Of a stretch of 64,000 nt of DNA, positions 16,967 through 24,955 are shown one piece after another. Every line of letters begins with the position of its first letter. Positions within the stretch are counted from its first letter, which is position 1. Source of the DNA: CAZRCZ01 sp964598765 (lineage in GTDB: Bacteria; Sumerlaeota; Sumerlaeia; MVZB01; JAJFLK01); the NCBI GenBank assembly GCA_964598765.1, contig CAZRCZ010000022.1:25995-89994 (forward strand), given 5' to 3'. The notes under the pieces are model-generated. The model was not told where the DNA came from, ran no database searches, and was given only the letters and a program-made list of their open reading frames with translations. The position numbers and the translations under genes are program-made.

Positions 16967-17158
16967 ATGTTCGGCTCCAAAATCAAAATTGACCCAGCCC
17001 TCTTGGACAAGGCCCGCAAATACTCCGAGATCGCCGGTTACGCCTCGGTGGACGAATTCATCACGCATCTGCTCGAGCGCGAACTCGCGCAACTCGAAAC
17101 CGCCGACTCCGAGGAGGAAATTAAAAAGAAGCTTAAAGGATTGGGATATCTCTCTTAA
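16967..17158 (+). CDS. Small 63-aa protein, possibly ribbon-helix-helix-like
   Basis: A short protein with a good GGAAGGAAG ribosome site before ATG 16967. The sequence (KIKIDPALLDKARKYSEIAG then SVDEFITHLLERELAQLE) has the beta-strand plus two-helix look of a ribbon-helix-helix/CopG unit, with an acidic C-terminus (DSEEEIKKKLKGLGYLS). It lies between the phosphodiesterase pair and the Oxa1-like membrane protein, all on the same strand. It could be a regulator or a small partner of the membrane proteins. No firm function is assigned. Confidence 0.6.
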   Translation: MFGSKIKIDPALLDKARKYSEIAGYASVDEFITHLLERELAQLETADSEEEIKKKLKGLGYLS

Positions 17159-17159
17159 A

Positions 17160-17216
17160 CTTTTGCGATCTTTGCGTTCTTTCGCGGCTCAATTCTTTGT
17201 GCTGTCTTCGTGTTTA
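17160..17216. repeat. Half copies of hairpin repeat family B
   Basis: TTTTGCGATCTTTGCGTTCT and CTTTGTGCTGTCTTCGTGTT are two right-arm-type segments in tandem without their partners. They fill the 65-base gap before the Oxa1-like gene, which therefore has no obvious ribosome-binding site. Confidence 0.5.
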
Positions 17217-17223
17217 ATCTCCC

Positions 17224-18048
17224 ATGATTTACACTTTGAATCGTCTTTTCACCGGCGCGTTTAACGCGCTCTTCTTTCCATTTGCCAAACTTTCTCCGAT
17301 TTGGGCATTGACCGCGATTTCATTTTTGGCGGGGATTGTAATGGTCTGGATTTTCGGCAAAGTCTCCAACCAAGCGGCGATCAAAACGATCCGAAATAAA
17401 ATCAGCGGCAACCTCCTCGGCGTTCGTCTCTATCGCCACGACCTGCGCGTCGTCTTTGCGCTCCAACGCCGCATCCTCCGCGACACGTTGATTTACATGG
17501 GGCATTCTCTGCTTCCTCTGGCGATCATGTTGATTCCGATGACGTTGATCCTGATCCAGCTCGAAGCGCGTTTCTCCGCTCGTCCCCTCCACGCCAACGA
17601 ACGCGCCTTGCTCAAGGTCAAAGTCCGTGACGCCGAGACCCTGCGCGAGAAGATCGAATTGCAAACCCCCGACGGCATTCTCGTGGACAGCCCTCCGGTC
17701 CGCATCGCCTCCGAGCGAGAAATCGCGTGGCGCATCAAGCCGACGCAAGCCGGATGTTACAATCTGACGCTTCTTCTCGGCGATCAGGCGATAACCAAAT
17801 CGCTCTGCGTCGGACCCCGATGGGAAACCGTCTCCGAAATCCGAACCGGAGGAAATGTTTGGGAACGCCTCCTCCATCCCGCCGAACCGCCGCTCGACGC
17901 CGCCTCGCCGATCGAATCCATCGCCATCCCCCATCCCCCCTTGTCGTTCCGCCTCTTCGGCTGGAACACCCCTTGGCTTCTGATCTTCTTCGTCCTCTCG
18001 CTCGTCTTCGGATTCGCGGTCAAGGGTTTCATGGGGGTGGAGGTGTGA
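17224..18048 (+). CDS. Oxa1/EMC3-like integral membrane protein
   Basis: A 274-aa membrane protein with three clear hydrophobic segments: about residues 24-46, 93-112 and the C-terminal 250-270. Between the first two is a basic, helical stretch (NQAAIKTIRNKISGNLLGVRLYRHDLRVVFALQRRILRD), the arrangement seen in EMC3/TMCO1/DUF106 members of the Oxa1 superfamily, where a cytoplasmic coiled coil follows TM1. Unlike EMC3 it has a beta-rich soluble domain of roughly 130 residues between TM2 and TM3, probably outside the membrane. It follows two secreted phosphodiesterases and a 63-aa protein on the same strand. The family call is from architecture, not from a search. Confidence 0.55.
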   Translation: MIYTLNRLFTGAFNALFFPFAKLSPIWALTAISFLAGIVMVWIFGKVSNQAAIKTIRNKISGNLLGVRLYRHDLRVVFALQRRILRDTLIYMGHSLLPLAIMLIPMTLILIQLEARFSARPLHANERALLKVKVRDAETLREKIELQTPDGILVDSPPVRIASEREIAWRIKPTQAGCYNLTLLLGDQAITKSLCVGPRWETVSEIRTGGNVWERLLHPAEPPLDAASPIESIAIPHPPLSFRLFGWNTPWLLIFFVLSLVFGFAVKGFMGVEV

Positions 18049-18116
18049 AAGGGCGCAACATGCTCGCGCCACGGTTTTGTATGGATGGGAGGACCAGCCA
18101 TGGTTTTTCTCACTTC

Positions 18117-18255
18117 CCCCGCGATTGATCGCGGGGATCCGAGGAACACCCCACTCACGGATTCCAACCGTTTCAACGGTTTTGCATGGATGGAAACCGT
18201 TAAAACGGTTCGGAAAATCGCGCTCGTGGCCCGTCCCCCGCGATCAATCGCGGGG
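18117..18255. repeat. Nested palindrome cluster
   Basis: Two 20-base palindromes (18117-18136 and 18236-18255; arms CCCCGCGAT/ATCGCGGGG) are exact reverse complements of each other. They flank two AACCGT...ACGGTT palindromes (18166-18181 and 18195-18210). The region sits in the 720-base non-coding gap after the Oxa1-like gene. A near-duplicate CGGTTTTG(T/C)ATGGATGG lies just before the first and third units. Confidence 0.8.
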
Positions 18256-18356
18256 TTAATGAGAATGAATGAATCGGTGATGCGAACAAGGCGCGCCCGG
18301 TTTGAAAGGGAACGGACGCATTCGAATTATCCAAGGATGGGGGAGAGGAGATAGGA

Positions 18357-18459
18357 AGGACGCCAACAGCGTCCCGGATCAAAGCCCAAGGTCGCCGAGC
18401 AACGCGAGGCCTCCTTGGGTCCACGGGGCTACCGCACCAACCCCAGGGGGGTTGCGGAT
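18357..18459. repeat. Dispersed repeat, family A, copy 2
   Basis: It has GGACGCCAACAGCGTCC, then AGCCCAAGG...CCTTGGGT arms, then CAACCCCAGGGGGGTTGCGG, the same order as the copies at 421 and 26772. It is non-coding here. Confidence 0.7.
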
Positions 18460-18517
18460 CGGTTCGGAAAGGTGAGTCGTTTGGTCCATAGCCGCAGTAG
18501 CGGCGGGAATAATCCAG

Positions 18518-18721
18518 CCCCAACCGGAAGGTTGGGGATAAAATTCCCCGACCAAATCCAAGCTCCGGCAGGAGCGGAATAAACCAATGAACCGATCGGA
18601 TTTCACCGCAGTGGGATTTTGTATGATGTCGCCCCTCCCGGGGCTTGGAAGATTTTAGGATGGTTCTTGCTTCCCCACGGTTCCGCGTGGGGTTAACATT
18701 ATTCCGCCACTGACGCGGCGG
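18518..18721. repeat. String of short GC-rich hairpins
   Basis: Successive small hairpins are present: CCCCAACC-GGAA-GGTTGGGG (18518-18537), GCTCC-GGCA-GGAGC (18562-18575), GCCCC-TCCC-GGGGC (18631-18644), CCCCACG...CGTGGGG (18673-18692) and CCGCC...GGCGG (18704-18721). No gene is evident in 18049-18771. The stretch looks like a mosaic of unrelated palindromic repeats. Confidence 0.7.
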
Positions 18722-18771
18722 GGCGGTGAGTGGCGGGCTAGGCGGGAAACGGCAAAAACGGAAGCGCATTG

Positions 18772-19017
18772 GTGAAGATCGTCGAGCTATCCCATGACCA
18801 TCCGACGCTGGAGGAAGTGATCGGCCTCGCCAAAGAAGAACTGGTCGTTCTGCGCCAACCCAACGGCTCCGTGTTCGCCCTCTCCGAAGTGGACGATGCC
18901 GACGTGGAAGCACAACTCCTCCGGAACCATCCCGAATTCATGGCCTTGCTTCGGGAGTGGTCGCAGGAAAAACCGGCGATTTCGCTTGAGGATTTGCGGC
19001 GCGAGTTGAACGCGTAA
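18772..19017 (+). CDS. Small protein resembling a Phd/YefM-type antitoxin, no toxin partner
   Basis: An 81-aa protein starting at GTG 18772 (or TTG 18769). The pattern is an N-terminal helix-strand (LEEVIGLAKEELVVLRQPNG), a strand pair (VFALSEVDDAD), then an acidic helical tail ending SLEDLRRELNA. This looks like orphan prevent-host-death-like antitoxins. No toxin-sized gene follows on the same strand: the next gene is convergent. Alternatively it is a stand-alone conserved small protein. Its surroundings are repeat-rich. Confidence 0.55.
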   Translation: MKIVELSHDHPTLEEVIGLAKEELVVLRQPNGSVFALSEVDDADVEAQLLRNHPEFMALLREWSQEKPAISLEDLRRELNA

Positions 19018-19043
19018 TTCCTCAGCGACCTACTGCGGCCAAA

Positions 19044-19964
19044 TCAGTCGAGGAAGTAATAACGCCTACCGACATGCCGTCTGAGACCGCGCCAGACGGC
19101 GAAGCTCATGACCCACACCGCAAGATCTTCGATCAGAGAGTAGACGGCGATCCCCCAAGCGGGGCCAATTCTCGGATAGAGTACGGGGTCTATCCGGCGT
19201 TGCGCCAAACCTGAAATAAAAACGAAACCCACGAAGAGGCCAAGGGTTGCGATCATCGAGAGGAACCAGCGAAACCGGATCAGCGTCAATCGCGTCACAA
19301 GCCCGATTGTCAAGATGGGCATTCCAAACCAGCTGACAACCGGCAGATGGGTCAAGAACCGAGCGGCCGCGAGGGCGACCCGCGATTTCTCCGGTTTGAT
19401 CGCCCAAAACGCCGCATACCAAAAATAGGAATCGTCGGGGACAAAGGCGATCACTAGAAGCTCGCGCAAGAGACTTCCCAAGCCGACCGCACCGAACAGG
19501 ATTATGAGAGGCAACATCCAGAGATAAAGCCGCGCCCCGAGAATCTGATCGAGCGTCAACGGGGAAATGGCAAGTTGCTCGCGAACACTCGGGGCGGAAT
19601 CGCGCGTCCATCCATAGGCGATGTTCGCAAGACAGAACAAAAAAACAAGCAACAGCAGAACGGCTTCCACGGTTTGGAGTCTGGATGCCAAAGACGAATG
19701 CACAACCGGATTTACACTCTGGTCCAGTGGACCGCGCAGACCCATGAGCCTTGCCCCATTCCATATGAACTCCGAGGCACGCAGAGCTGATAGAAGGATT
19801 AAAATTCCGAGGACAAATCCGAACCGAGAGCGCCACCACGGACGATCGCGACGAATTCCTCCCTGCTGGAGGATCAGCGGATTCTCGGCGATGTATTTTT
19901 GCCAATACCTGTTGATCCAGAGTATCTTAAATCTTACTGGAGGCAAGGCGGACGATTGACCCAT
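19044..19964 (-). CDS. Multi-spanning membrane protein of unknown function
   Basis: A 306-aa protein with about six hydrophobic segments (for example FGFVLGILILLSALRA, VEAVLLLLVFLFCLANIAYG, LYLWMLPLIILFGAVGLGSL and the C-terminal AVYSLIEDLAVWVMSFAVW). The phrase REQLAISPLTLDQILGARLY resembles ABC-2-type permease-like proteins of bacteria, but no ATPase gene is nearby. ATG 19964 has AGATAGGA just upstream. It follows the CPXCG-protein gene by 34 bases on the same strand. Function not recognised. Confidence 0.65.
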   Translation of the reverse strand: MGQSSALPPVRFKILWINRYWQKYIAENPLILQQGGIRRDRPWWRSRFGFVLGILILLSALRASEFIWNGARLMGLRGPLDQSVNPVVHSSLASRLQTVEAVLLLLVFLFCLANIAYGWTRDSAPSVREQLAISPLTLDQILGARLYLWMLPLIILFGAVGLGSLLRELLVIAFVPDDSYFWYAAFWAIKPEKSRVALAAARFLTHLPVVSWFGMPILTIGLVTRLTLIRFRWFLSMIATLGLFVGFVFISGLAQRRIDPVLYPRIGPAWGIAVYSLIEDLAVWVMSFAVWRGLRRHVGRRYYFLD

Positions 19965-19998
19965 TCCTATCTCTCAAATCCAGCCGTCCTGGCCGTCC

Positions 19999-20199
19999 TC
20001 ACGATGCCGCTCCAGATTCCGGTTCAGCTTCGATGATCGCGGTCGGCGTCCGGTCCGTGGTGATTTCGATCCGCAGAAGGTTGGGGCGGCAACAGGTCTG
20101 GCAATCCTCGACGTAGCTCTGGCGGCGACCCGCCGAGGGGTCCACAGACGTAGGGTTGGGTTGACCGCAATAAGCGCAGAGGTATTCGGCATCAAGCAT
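19999..20199 (-). CDS. CPXCG-motif cysteine-rich small protein
   Basis: A 66-aa protein with two Cys pairs, CAYCG near residue 8 and CQTCC near 32. It has the phrase SVDPSAGRRQSYVEDCQTCCRPNLL, typical of the CPXCG-motif-containing cysteine-rich family (zinc-ribbon-like). Function is unknown in all relatives. ATG 20199 is chosen because the frame upstream runs into the tRNA gene. The C-terminus is acidic (IIEAEPESGAAS). Confidence 0.8.
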   Translation of the reverse strand: MLDAEYLCAYCGQPNPTSVDPSAGRRQSYVEDCQTCCRPNLLRIEITTDRTPTAIIEAEPESGAAS

Positions 20200-20241
20200 G
20201 GGGAATCGCCACGAAAAAGCACAAAATGCGCAAAAGATAAA

Positions 20242-20327
20242 TGGTGCCGGGAGCGGGACTCGAACCCGCATGGCCGTGAAGCCGAGGGATTTTAAGTCCC
20301 TTGCGTATGCCATTCCGCCATCCCGGC
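20242..20327 (-). tRNA. tRNA-Leu (anticodon UAA)
   Basis: On the minus strand the acceptor arm GCCGGGA (20327-20321) pairs with TCCCGGC (20252-20246), followed by A and an encoded CCA (20244-20242). The anticodon stem AGGGA/TCCCT encloses the loop CTTAAAA, so the anticodon is TAA and the tRNA reads UUA/UUG. The T arm is GCGGGTTCGAGTCCCGC, and an extended variable arm (CGGCTTCACGGCC) is present as expected for leucine tRNA. It is the only tRNA found in the window. Confidence 0.95.
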
Positions 20328-20717
20328 CCGACGATCATCCTAACCGATGGGCGCCCGGATTTCCACCGCCGGGGGAGGGGAGAAACGCAAGGCGAAAGAC
20401 TCAAGGCGAAAGAAAGAAACGACGATGATTCAAAAGCGAAAGACGAAATGACGGTGGGGGAATGGGTCCCACGACGTCCGCACCTTTCTTCCGTGATGCA
20501 GGCATCGTACCCATGATTTGTTCGATTTCGACGCCCGAGACCATTCGGATTGAGCAGGCGCGAGGTCCGCGCCGTTTTGCGCCCTCTTACCCCTCGTTAC
20601 GACCGCAGTTTAACGACAATGGGTTCTGTTATGGCTCCTAGAGAACGCTTGAGATTTCCTGCGCAAGCTCCTTGTTTTCAAGCAAGTTGACACTAAAACC
20701 GTTTTCTGAAACGTAAC

Positions 20718-20741
20718 TTCGTTAAATTTACATTTAACGAA
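20718..20741. promoter_or_regulatory. Perfect AT-rich palindrome, possible operator or hairpin
   Basis: TTCGTTAAAT (20718-20727) and ATTTAACGAA (20732-20741) are exact inverted copies around TTAC. They lie in an AT-rich island of the otherwise empty gap 20328-20997. A TTGACA at about 20685 is upstream. The nearest gene start on the plus strand is not convincing, so its target is unclear. The gap also holds a GGGCGAGCC/GGCTCGCCC hairpin at 20924-20944. Confidence 0.45.
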
Positions 20742-20997
20742 TATGGAATCCCGCAAAAAGAACGGCTTGGGAACTGCCGGAACCCCCGTCCCGTCAGAGA
20801 ATTCGAGGTCGCTTCAACGTTTTTCACTGACCCGGTTGGATCGGATTGACCTCGGGGCAAGCGCCTCGGTCCCCTCGGACGACCCTTCGGTCATGCCTCC
20901 CAAAGGTGAAATCCATCGCGTAGGGGCGAGCCGTTGGCTCGCCCGAGGAACGCGGGACCCTTCATTTCGTGATTGGCTGAACGACAGAACGGAAACC

Positions 20998-22245
20998 TCA
21001 GGGAAGAAAGCCCAGCCAGCACTCCAGCGCTTCGCCGTTGGGACCGGACTTAACCTCAACCGAGGCGTCGGGGTTTTTGGCGTTCAGTTTGGAATTATCG
21101 TAGTGGGCGACGATCTCGACGACCGTTCCCTTGGGTGCCACCAGAGGCTCCTTGAGCTGATACCGAATCTTCCAATCGGCGTCCCAATGGCTGATTTTCA
21201 GCAAGTCTTTCTTAGTCCCGTTGGGCAGTTTGGCCGACACCGCAATCTCCTTGCCCCGCAAGTTCATGATCGGTTGGAGAGTCGCCAGCTTGGCGTCTTC
21301 CTTGAGTTCATAGCTCGCCTTGACCTCGACGTTCTCCGCGCCCGCCGGAAGTTTGAAATCGGCGTTGGCGACCTTGACCGCTTTGGCCCCGGCGGGGACC
21401 ACTCCCGGCGTTTCGGGGTTCCCATCCCCTTCCGGCGTTGGAGCCTTGTAATTTCCAGTTCCCTCCGGAAACCCGGCTCCCGCCCATTGCACGATCAAAT
21501 CCATTTCTTTCTGGGTCAAAATTCGATTTGTCGCGAACGCGCCGACGGTCGGATCGGCGGGCCACGGCGGCATCTCGCGGTTGGCGACGGAGGACTTCAA
21601 CGACTTCGACCACTTCTTAATCTCCGGCAACGACATGAACGACATCGGCGCGACGGCTCCGGGGTGATGACATTCCAAACACCGATGCTCGAAGATCAGG
21701 CCGATCCCCTCGTGATAGGTCGGCTTCAGCGCTTGTCCTTTTAGCCACGCCGGTTCCTCGTCGGGCTTCGCGTTCCCCTTCTCCCCTCCCCCCGAAGGCG
21801 CGGGCTTGGCGGAAGTGGCGTCGGCCTTCAGCGCCCCTTCGATCGGACTCTTGGCTCCTTCGGTGTATTTCCCGCCGGTCAGTTCAAAACTTTTTTTCGC
21901 GCGCTCCGTCAGACGCTCCAACGCCTTGGGAAAATCCTCATCCTTGACCGTGTCGTCGCAAAAGGCGCAACAGCTTTCCCACGTGACCCCCTCCTTGGTC
22001 CATTGTTGCATCCCGCCGGGGGTCAGCTGGTCGGTCACGGGACACCACACCGTGCTCATGGCGGCGATGTAGTTCTTGATGTAGCGATCCAGTTTGGCCT
22101 TCGCGTCTTCGGCTCCGGCGGCCTTGAACTTTTCGGCGATTTTCACTTTGCCGAGGTCAATCGCGTCGGCGGGCAATTGGGCGCGCAACGAAAAAGCCGA
22201 AAAAGAGAAAATGCTTAAGCCAATTAAAAAGGTCCATCGCATCAA
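20998..22245 (-). CDS. Three-domain c-type cytochrome (YHS-like + haem c + monooxygenase-C-like)
   Basis: A 415-aa secreted protein with signal peptide (FLIGLSIFSFSAFSLRA). The N-terminal part holds WCPVTDQ (Cys68) and SCCAFCDD (Cys92, 93, 96), like a YHS/TRASH metal-binding unit. After a low-complexity linker comes a haem c site, CLECHH (residues 189-194), with a likely Met ligand in APMSFMSLPEI. The C-terminal third is a beta domain (LKEPLVAPKGTVVEIVAHYDNS) like the C-terminal domain of copper monooxygenases. It lies directly downstream of the quinoprotein dehydrogenase on the same strand and may accept its electrons. Confidence 0.75.
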   Translation of the reverse strand: MMRWTFLIGLSIFSFSAFSLRAQLPADAIDLGKVKIAEKFKAAGAEDAKAKLDRYIKNYIAAMSTVWCPVTDQLTPGGMQQWTKEGVTWESCCAFCDDTVKDEDFPKALERLTERAKKSFELTGGKYTEGAKSPIEGALKADATSAKPAPSGGGEKGNAKPDEEPAWLKGQALKPTYHEGIGLIFEHRCLECHHPGAVAPMSFMSLPEIKKWSKSLKSSVANREMPPWPADPTVGAFATNRILTQKEMDLIVQWAGAGFPEGTGNYKAPTPEGDGNPETPGVVPAGAKAVKVANADFKLPAGAENVEVKASYELKEDAKLATLQPIMNLRGKEIAVSAKLPNGTKKDLLKISHWDADWKIRYQLKEPLVAPKGTVVEIVAHYDNSKLNAKNPDASVEVKSGPNGEALECWLGFLP

Positions 22246-22262
22246 AGATTCCTCCCGACTAA

Positions 22263-22358
22263 TTTTTTACCACCAAGTCACAAAAACACCAAGAAGATCC
22301 AAGTCGGGGGTTTCTTCGATGGCCGGAAGCCTTGGTGGCTTGGTGACTTGGTGGTGAA
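22263..22358. repeat. Hairpin repeat, family B (ACCACCAAGTCAC spelling)
   Basis: TTTTTTACCACCAAGTCACA (22263-22282, continuing to 22293) pairs with CTTGGTGGCTTGGTGACTTG (22331-22350, continuing GTGGTGAA). It occupies the 153-base gap between the quinoprotein and the cytochrome genes. If the two genes are co-transcribed it would form a strong intercistronic hairpin. Confidence 0.8.
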
Positions 22359-22398
22359 CTATCCAATTTCCGCCACCGTTTTCCTCCCTCAGGGGAGG

Positions 22399-24330
22399 TT
22401 ACGGCAGGCTATACGCGATAAACTCCGAGGCCGCGCGACCGCCGCCGACCGGGACGATGATGTATTGCTTCCCGTCCTGCAGGTAGGTCATCGGCGTTCC
22501 GCCCGCTGGCGAAGGCAATTCGATTTCGTGAATCGTTTTGCCCGTCGCTTTGTCGAAGGCGCGGAGTTTCGGTTTGCTCGGGCTGTCGGCCGTCGCTCCG
22601 TAACCGCTGGCGGTCTCCGCGGCGATAAGCAACGTCTTGGTCGCAATCGCGCCGGATCGCGCGGGGGAACCCAACGGACCCAAATGCAAATCCTTCAACA
22701 AAGGATGATTGCGCGGTCCGTCGCCGTGCGGAACCATCCACGCGTGCTCTCCCTTGTTCAAATCAATCGCGGTGATCCGCCCATAAGGAGGTTTGAACAA
22801 AGGCAACGCTTCCTTGCCGCCTCCTTTGGGACCATCCACTCTCATGCTCCCCACACGCGAATACATGAAATTGGAGCGATTGGGATCGGGCTTGCCCAAC
22901 GCCACGCGGATCGGATCGGAAATCGAAGGGACATACAACATTCCGGTTTCGGGATCAAACGCCGCGCCGCCCCAGTTTGCGCCTCCCTGCCATCCGGGCA
23001 TCTCGATGTTGCCTCGCTCGGTCGGAGGCGTGAAAAGCGGACCGTAATCGTAATTTTTCAAAATTTCCAACGCTTCCTTCTTGATCTCCGGCGTGAAGTC
23101 AATCAGATCATCCTCCGTCACGCCTTGACGCTCAAACGCCGGAGGCTTGGTCGGGAATGGTTGCGTCGGCGATGATTTTTCGCCGGGAACCTTGGACTGC
23201 GGAACCGGACGCTCTTCAATCGGCCAGACCGGCTTGCCCGTCACGCGATCAAAGACGTAGCAAAAACCTTGCTTCGTGACTTGTGCCACGGCTTTGATCG
23301 GTTTGCCATCCACTTTGATGTCGCACAACACCGGCCCGGCGGGAGGATCGTAATCCCAGTTGCCGTGATGCACCATTTGGAAATGCCAAACGCGCTTGCC
23401 CGTTTTCGCGTCCAGACACACGAGGGATTCGCCGAAGAGGCCGTTGCCGTGGCGATGGCCTCCATACCAATCGTTGGTCGGCGTGCCGATGGGAATGTAA
23501 AAATATCCCAGTTCATCGTCCGCGGTCAGCAACGTCCAAGGATTGGCGTTCCCCGTGTATTTCCAGGAATCGTCCTCCCACGTTTCGACGCCGAACTCCC
23601 CTTCCTGCGGGACCGTGTGAAAAATCCAGAGTTGCTTGCCCGTGTAAACGTCGTAACCGCGCACGTCTCCCGGCGGCATCTCTTTTCGAACCGGACCGTC
23701 GAAGATCGAAGAGCCGACCGTCACCACGTCGCGACAAACGACCGGCGGCGAAGTCACGGCGTAAACCGAGCGTTCTTCGTTGCGAAGTCCCGCGCTCAGA
23801 TCCACAAAACCATCCTTGCCGAAATCCTTGCAGACTTGTCCCGTCTTGGCGTCAATCGCGACCAGATGCGCGCTTCCCGTTCCAATGAAAATGCGCGCCT
23901 CCTTGCCGTCGGTCCAATGCGCGACGCCGCGATGGACGAACCCCAAATTGGTGGGACGCTTGACCCATTTCGTGACTTCCGGATCGAAAACCCAATTCAG
24001 TTTTCCCGTTTTGGCATCGAGCGAAACGACGCGGCTCGAAGACAGACTCGAATAGAGCGTGTTGCCGATTTTGAGCGGCGTCGGCTCGAACCGATAGGCC
24101 GAGACCGGCGGCGTCGCGGTGTCGTCCACCGACCGCCATCGCCACGCGATCTGAAGATTTTTGAAATTGTCCTTGTTGATTTGATCCAGCGACGAATACT
24201 TCGTGCTTCCATTATCGCCGCTATAGGAGGGCCATTCGCCGTTTTTCACGCCGTATTGCGCATGAGCCGGCATCGCGGACCCCGCGAGAATCCAGCACGC
24301 GATGACTCCGATTCCGATTCGCTTCTTCAT
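22399..24330 (-). CDS. PQQ-dependent (quinoprotein) dehydrogenase, soluble periplasmic
   Basis: A 643-aa eight-bladed quinoprotein with signal peptide ending AHAQ. The N-terminal WPSYSGDNGSTKYSSLDQIN and the blade motifs with W-docking (AKTGKLNWVFD, YTGKQLWIFH, AKTGKRVWHFQ, VTGKPVWPIEE), plus the C-terminal SPAGGTPMTYLQDGKQYI, match membrane-type glucose/alcohol quinoprotein dehydrogenases. It lacks their N-terminal membrane domain and any fused cytochrome. The substrate is not evident. Its start overlaps the rlpA stop (24327-24330), and the downstream cytochrome could be its electron acceptor. No pqq biosynthesis genes are in the window. Confidence 0.85.
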   Translation of the reverse strand: MKKRIGIGVIACWILAGSAMPAHAQYGVKNGEWPSYSGDNGSTKYSSLDQINKDNFKNLQIAWRWRSVDDTATPPVSAYRFEPTPLKIGNTLYSSLSSSRVVSLDAKTGKLNWVFDPEVTKWVKRPTNLGFVHRGVAHWTDGKEARIFIGTGSAHLVAIDAKTGQVCKDFGKDGFVDLSAGLRNEERSVYAVTSPPVVCRDVVTVGSSIFDGPVRKEMPPGDVRGYDVYTGKQLWIFHTVPQEGEFGVETWEDDSWKYTGNANPWTLLTADDELGYFYIPIGTPTNDWYGGHRHGNGLFGESLVCLDAKTGKRVWHFQMVHHGNWDYDPPAGPVLCDIKVDGKPIKAVAQVTKQGFCYVFDRVTGKPVWPIEERPVPQSKVPGEKSSPTQPFPTKPPAFERQGVTEDDLIDFTPEIKKEALEILKNYDYGPLFTPPTERGNIEMPGWQGGANWGGAAFDPETGMLYVPSISDPIRVALGKPDPNRSNFMYSRVGSMRVDGPKGGGKEALPLFKPPYGRITAIDLNKGEHAWMVPHGDGPRNHPLLKDLHLGPLGSPARSGAIATKTLLIAAETASGYGATADSPSKPKLRAFDKATGKTIHEIELPSPAGGTPMTYLQDGKQYIIVPVGGGRAASEFIAYSLP

Positions 24331-24866
24331 CCGTTTCCTCCCGGTCCAGTGGTCTCCACAATGGGATATTCCAAAATTTCAACGCGGCAGGGCGCGATCC
24401 CCTTCTTGAGAAGTCCCAGTTTTTTCGCCGCCGCCTTCGAGATGTCAATGACTCTTCCCTTCGCGCGTTCCTCGGCGTTGGGCCCCCGGTCGTTGATCCG
24501 AACTTCGACGCTCTGGTTCGTATCCACGCGGATGACGCGCACGAGGGTATTGAAGGGAAGATTGGGACTGGCTCCGGTCAATCGGAGCGGATTAAAAATT
24601 TCCCCGTTCGCGGTTCGCGCGCCCATTTGACCGATTTCAAAACCGTAATACGAGACAATTCCATCTTGAGGGGGAAAACTATAGCCGCGTCCGGTATTGC
24701 GGACCATGGGCCACCTCGCGCCGCCGGAGAGCGCGCGAGATTTGACCGTGAATTCCGCCGTGTCTTCCCGATAACCCTTTTCCGGGATCGTGGAACACCC
24801 CGTCGCCATCAACGCCAGCCAACCGCAAGAAATCCACGCGATCCCCGCAACGATTCGCCCACCCAT
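24327..24866 (-). CDS. rlpA: RlpA-family lipoprotein (septal-ring lytic transglycosylase type)
   Basis: A double-psi beta-barrel lipoprotein of about 179 aa. The lipobox is ALMATGC. The RlpA core is GIVSYYGFEIGQMGARTANGE followed by NTLVRVIRV, VRINDRGPNA and GRVIDISKAAAKKLGLL. RlpA cleaves denuded peptidoglycan strands. There is no SPOR domain, so targeting to the septum is uncertain. ATG 24866 gives a normal lipoprotein signal, but upstream ATGs (24896, 24905) are possible. The stop overlaps the quinoprotein start, an odd pairing that suggests a shared transcript. Confidence 0.82.
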   Translation of the reverse strand: MGGRIVAGIAWISCGWLALMATGCSTIPEKGYREDTAEFTVKSRALSGGARWPMVRNTGRGYSFPPQDGIVSYYGFEIGQMGARTANGEIFNPLRLTGASPNLPFNTLVRVIRVDTNQSVEVRINDRGPNAEERAKGRVIDISKAAAKKLGLLKKGIAPCRVEILEYPIVETTGPGGNG

Positions 24867-24955
24867 GAAATTGTTTATCCTCGTGACTTTCAACATCCGA
24901 CCCATCCGGCCTCCTTGGAGGCTCGCCGAACGATACCATCGGGCTTGGCCGTCCG

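Noticed and set aside
15346..17019. 557-aa open frame on the minus strand opposite the second phosphodiesterase
   Set aside because: It is an antisense shadow of a gene with a clear domain on the plus strand. Long antisense frames recur in this GC-rich sequence (also 37400-39133 minus, 52347-54086 plus and 23269-24630 plus) and show no motifs.
20743..20997. N-terminal part of a plus-strand frame before the cytochrome gene
   Set aside because: The frame continues antisense to the cytochrome gene and its first 80 residues are low-information. The region contains palindromic repeat sequence.
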